From assembly GCA_027943245.1 (NCBI GenBank), contig JANDJZ010000043.1:62001-126000 (forward strand): a stretch of DNA of 64,000 nucleotides. Reading direction: 5' to 3'. The notes under the pieces were generated by a model. It did no database searches. It had not been told where the DNA came from and saw only the letters and a list, made by a program, of their open reading frames with translations. Made by a program: the position numbers and the translations under genes. Below, one piece after another: positions 56,313 through 64,000 of this stretch; position 1 is the first letter of the stretch, and every line of letters starts with the position of its first letter. Source of the stretch: Acanthamoeba sp. SK_2022b (lineage: Eukaryota; Discosea; Longamoebia; Acanthamoebidae).

Positions 56313-57732
56313 ATGGGTCGTTCTACAACCATTACTCAGCTGGGGTGCCTCGTGGCCCTGCTCTGCGCTCTTGCGTTCTCCGCGGTCCCTGCGGCGACGG
56401 CGGAAGACGTGTGTCCGCTGGGCGCTATGCGTCCAGATTCGTGGGTCGCGGTACGGCCAACAACAACAACAACAACAACAACAACAGAGACCTGCTTAAG
56501 ACTCAATCGACTTCTTGTTCTGCGTCATCTTCTTCGCTAGGACCTGGTGTCGCACCTCAAGTCGATCGGCATGCTGGGGGATCGCGTGGCGTACCTGAAG
56601 ATGGCCGTCCTCAACGACACCCGCGCCTTCTCTGGGAAGCAGGTCCTGGACATCCTCTCCACCATAACAATGCAAGAGTACACCCTTGAGGTACGCGCGT
56701 GTGGCGTTTTGGATGATGTTCACAAGGCCTCGATGCTCATGATGCATGTCCTCTACCAGGCAATGGGCTTCCTTGAGCCCTATGTTGTGGGTCTTACCAA
56801 AGACGAGTTCATTGGCCTGCTCATGAGCTTTGCCCTGGAGGAGGCACGACTGGCGGTACTGCCATCGATCAAGGAGACCCTCATTAACGGCTCCGAGGAG
56901 AATAAGCAGGAGATCGTCTACCGCTGCTTCGGGAGTTCGGCCAGTCGGGAAAAGGCGATGAGCATCCTTGCCCCCGTCCCTTCCAGGTCTCACTCCACCT
57001 CTCACAGTACATCATCATGGCCCACCTTCTTTCTGACCTACGTGACGACGTGCGCAGGGACTGTGTCTTTGGCAACATGGATGAGGACTCGCTCTCAATC
57101 GTAGTCGATGTTTCGTATGAGATGGGGAGGAAGTTCATCTTCAACGGCAAGGGCTATACGCGCCTCTCGTTCGTGGTGGAGCATCTCAACCAGACTCTCA
57201 GCATGCTAAAGCCCACACAAATGTTCTACATTATCACCTACTCCTCTGGTCCTTACAGCCTCAGTCAACCGCGCTACGCCACTCCCGAGAACATCAAGGT
57301 AACTGTTCCCTTAGTCTCTCGCTTGCTGTACATTATCGTCGCCACCATCGCCATCAGCTTATTCATCCTATCGTATGTTTGTGCATGGCTCAGTATGCCT
57401 TGAGCATCATCAACCGCTGGACGCCTGACATCTCTACCGTGAGGGACTGCTACGGCGGCCTCTACGCTGGCTTCGCCTACAATCCAACCGCCACGGGCAT
57501 CTACTTCGTGTCCTCTGGCGTGCCCTCTGGGAGAACGGGCTCCGAGCAGCTCATCTTCTCGTCCATCCCGCAGTGGAACAAGGCTAGAGGGCCGCAGTAC
57601 CAGGCTCAGATCTACGCCACAGCCCTACTGGCCGGCGCCGACAGTGGCACCGATAAGCAGGCCGTCATCAGCTTCATGTCGGGCGTGGCTGGAGTTGGCA
57701 AGGGAGTCCTCCGTGCTATTGACACTCAGTAA
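56313..57732 (+). CDS. Secreted protein with DUF4476-like helical domain and a vWA-like segment
   Basis: The ATG at 56313 begins a signal peptide (TQLGCLVALLCALAFSAV). Exon 1 ends near 56448; the first intron contains a (CAA)n run of about 28 bases (56459-56486). Exon 2 begins DLVSHLKSIGMLGDRVAYLK with later FSGKQVLDILSTITMQEYTL, a pattern seen in DUF4476-type helical domains; this assignment is tentative. A later segment reads LSIVVDVSYEMGRKF and FVVEHLNQTLSML, placed like a von Willebrand A domain with a degenerate DxSxS site (DVSYE). The C-terminus has TGIYFVSSGVPSGRTG and runs to a stop at 57732. It begins 253 bp downstream of the copia element. Function unknown; a secreted or surface adhesion-like role is inferred. 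Confidence 0.55.
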
Positions 57733-59288
57733 GGCAGAGAATGGAATGAAGGAAGAGGTGGTCCCGTAATTGGTTTTGTCATTGACACTTAGCGTCGGCC
57801 TGGACGAGGTAGGACGTGGAGTATTGTGCGATCATTGGGCTCGATATGGTGCGTACGTCGCTGATGATGAGACCATCTGTGCGTTGGTGCATGCCTCACC
57901 GACCTCCCTAACAATTATTGTGGACTGCAGGCAAGTGTAACTATTGGATGAACTGTAGGTTTGTTCATCCGGACCTGGACGTCCTGAGGGAGAGCTCGCA
58001 GCACCTTGTGTCCGAGGGTCTACCTCCGAGGCTTTGAGTGTGAGCTGGACATCAGTTGTCCGTTCGCCCACAGCCCCAAGAGGTGCATGCCTGGTGGTGG
58101 ACCTCTGACGGTGCCATGTCGTGCGCCGACAGCTTGCAGCCTGTGCGCGTTGGCGACGTGTGACCGGTGGGGAGCGTGCATGAGCATCCACCTCCATAGC
58201 TCCTACTGGCAAGACTTCCCACCACCAGCTCTGCTCTGCACTCCTACTCACCATCCACAACGATCAAGCCAGCAAGGATTGTGGCAGCCTCATCAACAAG
58301 TCCAAGAGTCCTACTCCCTCAAGGCCAATCAACCTTCCTTGGCTGTAACAGGACATGTTTGCAGGCAGGGCAGCTGCTTGTCAAAGTGCTTGTGAGCATG
58401 CTGTAGCATGAAATGGCTAAGTAAGGAATGAAGTAACAATGCTAAAGAAACATAGATGTGGGGTTGGGAAATGTGGAACAAGGGATATATCAACAAATCT
58501 TAACAAAAACAAGGGTGTTTCTCTGGTCCATCTGTCCCTATAGAATGAAAGAGAGCTGGCCAGCGCAAGGAAGAAACACCACTTCCACCAACAACTTGCA
58601 GATTTCCTTCTTCTGTAAAGCATCATGGAGGTCCCTGCTGCAATGGAGGTTTCAGTGGTGCTGTCCCCATGCACTGTGGGGTGACAACTACAACAAGGGC
58701 TACAAGTGGCTGATGCTCAACCATTGGCTACTTCCATTGTAGTAGTGGTTCTTGTTTTTGATGCCTGCGTGCCACTGTGCCCAAACACCCAGTGTTACAC
58801 TCCAGTGCTCTCCTGTGTTCCTCCAGCACTTTGAGAACTACAGCCCAACCTGCTACCCTCTACCTTGGTGCATGTGCTGGAACCATTACAAGGTACCATT
58901 GGGTGCCCTGTTTGATCCTCTGGCACTGGGTTAACCTTGTATAACCTTTTCACTTTGTTTGTTTTTTGCTGGTCTGTCTTTTTAGAGTGGTTGCTGTAGT
59001 TAAAACCCATTCAAGAGGAGCTAATTTGTGCCACCAAAAGCATTAAAATGCCTGGTTGATCAACTTATCCCTCAAATGTGCAGTTGTAGTTGCAGTCTTT
59101 TTAAAGGTGCTCATGTGGAGCAAAAGGTGGAGTTCTTTGGTGGCACAGCTCCATTGCACGGTGACGTCGTGGTCAGCTGCCGCGGATAGGAGAAGAGAGA
59201 GCAGCGGGGGTGGGATACGCGAATAAATAAAGCGAACAAAATTGGGGGGGGGACAGGCGGCCGAAGGAGGAGACACACTCCGTTCCTA
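57733..59288. other. Gene-poor stretch with a CpG-depleted block
   Basis: 57733-58240 has ordinary CG content and short ORFs without family signals. From about 58240 to 59150 only a handful of CG dinucleotides remain and base composition resembles 49350-51854; no ORF carries a recognisable domain. Short inverted copies of GTGCCACCAAA lie at 59028-59038 and 59134-59144. The stretch ends at the elongase 3' end. Confidence 0.5.
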
Positions 59289-60389
59289 CTACTCGACCTT
59301 CTTCTGCTTCCTGTCCCTGGCGGCGGCCCCAGCCTTGGGCGTGTAGGTGTGGTTGAAGAAGTTGAGGAAGAGGGCGAAGAAGGACGCCAGGATGAGGAAG
59401 TTGGCGCCGACGACGTAGTCGGTCTCGGTGGTCCTGTTGCTCTGGCAGAGCACGGGCCACGGCAGCCACGAGGCGATACCCCAAAGGAACTGCACCATCT
59501 GCGCCTGGGTGAGGTACTTCTTCCACCACACGGTGTTGCCGAGGCTGCTCTGGAAGTAGAAATAGTAGGTGAAGGTGTGGATGGCGCCGTTGATAATGAC
59601 ACCAGTGAAGAACCAGGTCATGTTGGCCCTGGGGTCATTCGGTCGTATGAAACACAAGGAGGTCAGCTGTAATGCTCTCGGCATGGGTGGTTATGAGTCA
59701 GATGAAGCGGCAGGGAGGCTTGGGACTCACCTGAGGAAGACGAGCGAGAGGACGCTCACGGAGCAGTGGTGCCAGACGTGGAGGACAAGCAGAGGGCGCT
59801 TCCTCAGGAGCAGGATGACAGTGTCGAAGAACTCGTAGTACTGCGGAAGCAAACCAAGGCAGGAGTGAATACAATTGCCAATCACGGAAATCGATTTGAC
59901 ATTTGTGAAATGTTTCAAGGTATGGCGGAGTTGAATAGAAACAGCATGCGCAATACTCGTGCAATCAGTTTGATTGCATGAAACGGCAAAATTTGGCTCA
60001 TAACTAGCGCGTTATAATTCTAACAAGTAATGCAGCTGAGGAGTTAATTGTACCTTGGAGATGTAGAAGACAACACACCAGAACCAGAGGCGGTTGTTGA
60101 AGACGCCCTCGCGATCAGTGGAGCAGAAGAGCTCGCCGAGGCCGATCTGGGGCGCACGCACGACGAAGGCCTCGTAGGAGGCACCGACCGCCATCGCCAG
60201 CGAGAGGACGCAGAGGAAGAAGTTGTGGGCGGCAGAGATGCTCTGCACCTTGAAGGGCTTCTCCCTGGTAGACATCCACAGCTTGAGCACAACAATGGTG
60301 CTAAGGTAGACCGTGATGGCCACCGCCGGGATGCTGTACGACAGCAGCGTGTCGTTGTGCTGCTCTACAAGCGAAACCAATGAGTCCAT
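59289..60389 (-). CDS. ELO-family very-long-chain fatty acid elongase (3-ketoacyl-CoA synthase)
   Basis: Three exons. Signature motifs appear in order: FYISK joined to YYEFFDTVILLL (the KxxExxDT site), VLHVWHHCSV (the HxxHH catalytic box), GAIHTFTYYFYF (the HxxMYxYY region) and TQAQMVQFLWG (TxxQ). About seven hydrophobic helices are visible, starting with VAITVYLSTIVVLKLWM. The C-terminus is basic (KAGAAARDRKQKKVE), an ER-retention-like lysine tail. The enzyme condenses acyl-CoA with malonyl-CoA in the ER membrane. Length of about 280 residues is normal. The ATG at 60389 fits the usual short N-terminus. Confidence 0.9.
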
Positions 60390-60785
60390 GTTGAATGTGG
60401 CAATTCGATTTGTCCGGACGCCGATTTGTAGCGGAATGGAAACGGATGTGACTCGATTCGAATAGCCTGGCCTGCTTGCGGTCCGATCCGACACGGGAGG
60501 GCGGTGTGTGAAGGAAGCTTTCGAATAGAGTAACTCGCTCGCCCTTTCTGCGCAGGACTCGCTCCGGTCGGTTGCTGTCCTCCTGTCCTGTCGATGCCCT
60601 CGGCGCACTCCGAAATTAAGTCGACAACAGAGCACGTGAGCGTGGTGGTCTTTCCCAAACCCAGACGACGCTAACAAAGAAGGACAGCCGTGTTGGTAGG
60701 CAGCAGCGCTGTGTCCTTGTCAACGCGCACGGATTGCGTGATAATCGTGCTTTCCTCTCTTTGTTGTTTCCCCAGCCCCCCGTCT
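60390..60785. other. Intergenic: elongase promoter and C2-SH3 3' end
   Basis: About 396 bases between two minus-strand genes with no supportable ORF or repeat. Confidence 0.4.
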
Positions 60786-62288
60786 CTACAGCATTTGGAT
60801 GTAGTTGCTGGCGATGTAGCCCTCGTTTCCCTGGAGGTCCCGCACGAGGCACCACGACGCGTCGGAGCTGTCCTTCACGAACACCACGGCTCCGGCGGCG
60901 AGCGACGCCAGCTCGCCCGGGTTCTCCGCCGTCCACGCAAAGAGAGCCTTGGCCTGCGGCATTGCCGGCGGCAGCGTAGGCGCCGGCGTGGAGGGCGCGG
61001 CCGAGCCAACGCCCACGAACGAACCTGAGGACCCGGGCTGCCGTCGTGGCGGCGCCATGCCGGGCGGCTTCACCTGCGGCGGTGGCGGCGTGTGTGTGAC
61101 AGAAGGCTGCGCGCGGTAGGACTGCGGCACTGCGCCGCCGCTGCCGCCACCGGTGGCGTATGAGAGATTGGGTGAAGAGGGAGTGCTGGTGACCTGTGGT
61201 CGCGGGTAGCCGCCGGTGAAGGCAGGCATGGGCGGCGACGTGAGCGCGGGGGACGGCGGCGCGCTCCGTGAGGCGGTGGTGGCCACAGCGTTGTGGCTGC
61301 CGCTGTTCAAGCCGTCCTCTCGAGGCGGCAGAGGCGGAGCATCCGAGCCGGCAGCCCTGAGGCTCGTGCTCCCGGTGTTCACTGGCAGTACGGACGTGCT
61401 CGCCTACCAGGCAACAACACGCATTAGCAACACACACACGCGCACGCGCACACGTGCACATGCGACCTACCATTTTTTGGAGGGCAAAGCGACGGAGCTC
61501 CTCGGCGTTGAGATTGCCGGTCTGGAGGTCGCCCTGGACCATGACCTGGATGCGCAGGTTGATTTCGCCCTTGACCTCCTCGCCCGGGTGGTCGGGCCCG
61601 CTGACGAGCGGGAACCACTTGTTGATCTCTCCCAGCACCATCAGCTCCGACATCGGTATCCGCACCTCGCCCATGAAGTCGTCAGAGCCGATGCGGTCCT
61701 GCGCATTTACACACGCACAGTTAGGCAGGCACGACAATACGTACGCGGGGAGATGGTCTCGTGTACCCAGTCCCATACGGTGACGTGCAACGTGGCCGAG
61801 GCAAAGCCCGCGGTCTTGCTGCAGTAAGACGGGACAGGAGTGAGCCGGGTGGAAGCACACGAATAAAACGCAAGAAAGGCGGAAAAACTATCAAAAACGC
61901 GATAGGAGAGCAGAGGTCACACGTACAAGAAGAACTTCTCGTTCCAGCGGGGATTGAGGTTCTTCATTATCTTCTTTGTCTTGTGCTTCTGATTGCCCAG
62001 CTTCACCTTCACATACGGGTCGCTGGTGCCTGCACGTTCCTCCTTCCGTTAATGGTTTTTTTATATAAAATAAAAGTAATGAATATAAAAATATACAACC
62101 GTATCTATTTTATTAGATATGCCACAATGGCAGGGTTAGCTGCAACGTTCGCGAGCCCTTCACGTCGTTTGCAATTGTATTAATAAATAAAGGACGCGAT
62201 TAAACGGAGAGAGAGGCATACCGCAAGAGTCCTTGACGGCGAGGTCCCTGCCCTCAATGATGGTGATACAGATTTCGTCCTCTGCCAT
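60786..62288 (-). CDS. C2 domain / proline-rich / SH3 adaptor protein
   Basis: Four or five exons from ATG 62288. The N-terminal C2 domain is [18 protein letters not shown], then [29 protein letters not shown], and [18 protein letters not shown]; the calcium-coordinating Asp residues (KDS, SDPY, DWD) are present. A segment of about 60 residues follows ([19 protein letters not shown]). The middle is Pro/Ser-rich with PPLPPRE and PPPPQVKPP, possible SH3 ligands. The C-terminal SH3 domain reads [36 protein letters not shown], matching the ALYDY, WW and PSNYV landmarks. Likely role: calcium/lipid-directed cortical adaptor. Transcribed divergently from another C2 gene 147 bp away. Confidence 0.85.
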
Positions 62289-62435
62289 GTACGTTGCTCG
62301 TTGTGTGTTGACTATGGAGGGCGTGCACGACACTGTTCGCTTCTGTCGGCCAATGGGCGTTGTTCACCGAAATCAGCCCTTTGGTTGAAGGACGGTTGTG
62401 GAAAACATAGAAATAACCAAAATAACGCAAGCGTT

Positions 62436-63079
62436 ATGAAGTTGTTGAGGCGCACGTCTCTGCTTGGTGGCGGTTCGGGGGAGCTTCATCTTCTACGCGG
62501 AACTGCCGAGGTGGTCCTCGTCGAAGGTCGCAACCTCGCCATCCGAGACAGCTGCGGTAACCTCTCGTGATATTTTCAATTTTCAATTATTAAATAAAAT
62601 TAAAACACACAAACAATAATTCAAATATCTCACTTCACTTTAAGGGCATTTAATATCAATTACCATTTATTATTATTATTATTATTATTAAATCTAGTTT
62701 ATTGGCCAGGCACCAGCGACCCTTATGTGATATTTAGGCTGGGCGACAAGAAGGTGACCTCGAGCATCAAGTACAAGGTGCGCCTTCGTGCAGGTTCGTG
62801 GCCTGTGCGGGCATGACACCAAACTAACTGGTTGCCGAGCACGGTCAAATCTTCGACTCCACACGCACACTTATCAGACGCTCAATCCGGTGTGGAAGGA
62901 AAAGTTCACCTTCCATATCTACGCCGACGAGAGCCTACACTGCGACGTGTGGGACAAGGACAAGTTCCTGCGCGATGACCCGCTGGGCAATGTCGTTCTT
63001 AACCTTCGCGGTTACTTCTCACCCGTCCTACTCACTTCTCTCCCGCTCCCTCTTGACGTCCCCGCTCACGTGTTGACGC

Positions 63080-63153
<74 letters not shown>

Positions 63154-63737
63154 CGTGTGTGTGGGCTGATCAACGCGCAGAATATGCGGGCACGCAGCCT
63201 GTGGACGTGTGGGTTCCGCTCAAGAACGTGGAGTGTGGCGAGCTTCACTTTCAGATCTTCTATCGCACGTTTGCGGACGACCTACAAAAGAGCTTCCAGG
63301 CCATCGAAAGTAAAACGCTACACGCACTCCGGCCTCGCCGCATTTCTGATTTCTATTAATTATTTGATTTTGATCATTTTTTTTGTGTTTTCCTCACGGC
63401 CGTGCTCATCACTCTCGGCTCTCCTCACCGCGCAGTGCTACCACTTCAAATCACGAGCATGGTCGCCACTCCGATCATGTGGACCGAAAACGGTAACTCG
63501 CTCGTCCTATGCTCGTGCGCTTGACTTGACTTGGCCCTATTACGAGCCAACACGACGAGCTGTTGGTGTTGTTGTGTGCGCGCCTGAAGGTAAATGCAAG
63601 CAGGCGCTAGCCAGCCACCTGGCCTCGCTGGTGAACAACGAAGAGTGGGCAGACGTTGAGTTTGTCCTGGACGCCGATGGCGACAAGCGCATTTACGGGT
63701 ATGTGATTATGGTGAACCTCTCGCAGAGCGAGCTCGT

Positions 63738-63798
<61 letters not shown>

Positions 63799-64000
63799 CA
63801 AGAGCACTCACCGCGAGCGGCGACGTTGCAGGCATAGTGTGATTCTAGCGTCGCGCTGCGCAGCGTTGCAGTCGTCGCTCCCCAAGACAGGCGCGCGCAA
63901 GAGATCTGGCAGCCGGAGAGGCAGCAGCGCCGACGTCCAGCTCTCGGGCGAATTCGGGTTTTCTCGCAAGAGCGCCTCCCCCAAGCTCGGTGAGCCCATC
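62436..64000 (+). CDS. C2 domain / BTB protein (3' end beyond the window)
   Basis: The ATG at 62436 gives MKLLRRTSLLGGGSGELHLL. The C2 domain is AEVVLVEGRNLAIRDSCG, TSDPYVIFRLGDKKVTSSI, TLNPVWKEKFTFHIY, CDVWDKDKFLRDDPLGNV, then PVDVWVPLKN and GELHFQIFYRTF. After a short linker (VLPLQITSMVATPIMW) comes the start of a BTB/POZ domain: NNEEWADVEFVLDADGD with KRIYG joined across an intron to HSVILASRCAAL. The last exon continues with a Ser/Arg-rich segment to the window end. Introns contain two long TG microsatellites and an (ATT)n run near 62668-62690. BTB domains often recruit Cullin-3 ligases; a calcium/lipid-targeted adaptor is inferred. Confidence 0.8.
63082..63143 (+). repeat. (TG)n microsatellite in an intron
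   Basis: TG run of about 62 bases on the sense strand of the C2-BTB gene. Confidence 0.95.
63739..63797 (+). repeat. (TG)n microsatellite in an intron
   Basis: TG run of about 59 bases in the intron that splits the BTB domain. Confidence 0.95.

Noticed and set aside
57793..57940. GLDEVGRGVL reading, similar to the RNase HII signature
   Set aside because: The sequence after it does not follow RNase HII and stops within about 45 residues; likely chance.
58006..58395. Cys-rich 129-residue open frame
   Set aside because: Cys spacing fits no zinc-finger or EGF pattern and the frame crosses into the CpG-poor block.

Overview
The window is nuclear DNA of an intron-rich, GC-rich protist, most likely an Acanthamoeba-like amoebozoan. 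The evidence is: nearly every gene is split by short GT..AG introns; neighbouring genes sit a few hundred bases apart on either strand with no operons; single-copy eukaryotic housekeeping genes are present (GCN1, ARL1, CCZ1, GMF, a PPG1-type phosphatase, phosducin-like protein); and there is a receptor with a kinase-cyclase-kinase cytoplasmic half of the kind known from Acanthamoeba. I inferred the genus from gene content; no sequence search was run. Gene coordinates run from start codon to stop codon. Introns were placed by eye from splice consensus and reading frame, so small exons may be missed.

Layout. 1-4148 (minus) is the N-terminal part of GCN1, diverging from a phosducin-like gene (4276-6058). 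Next is a secreted nucleosidase-family gene (6332-7218, minus), divergent from a very large receptor gene (7638-14805). The receptor ectodomain has the 5'-nucleotidase fold without its metal ligands, followed by an EGF module, a membrane helix, kinase 1, a degenerate cyclase and kinase 2. A secreted GH43-like propeller protein follows (15523-16602). The minus strand then carries four genes: a giant GTPase-like/RING protein (16770-23584), an mL44-like RNase III-fold protein (23843-25283), a mucin-like surface protein (25396-26718) and a NET-domain/C2H2 zinc-finger protein (27420-29870). A PPG1-like phosphatase (30502-32046) precedes two tandem U-box/coiled-coil/Sel1 paralogues (32193-34557 and 34888-37661). 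The second paralogue overlaps tail-to-tail with a metallophosphoesterase (37460-38392). GMF, a Lys-rich protein, a universal stress protein with a coiled-coil tail, ARL1 and CCZ1 follow, up to 46227.

46326-59150 is the accessory region. It holds a 5'-truncated, A-rich LINE with a 19-bp target duplication and poly(A) tail, inserted about 100 bp upstream of CCZ1; a CpG-depleted stretch with a perfect 49-bp foldback; and a complete but decayed Ty1/copia element with LTRs, a 5-bp target duplication and a half-tRNA-iMet-type primer site. The 5' part of the copia element has lost most CpGs while its 3' LTR keeps them. A secreted protein gene (56313-57732) and another CpG-poor block follow. The window ends with a fatty-acid elongase (59289-60389) and two divergent C2-domain genes, C2-SH3 (60786-62288) and C2-BTB (62436 onward, cut by the window edge).

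The most original biology is the receptor at 7638-14805, which combines a pseudo-enzyme ectodomain, a degenerate cyclase and two apparently intact kinases, next to a divergently transcribed secreted nucleosidase homologue. The GTPase-RING giant and the LTR CpG asymmetry are the next most interesting.
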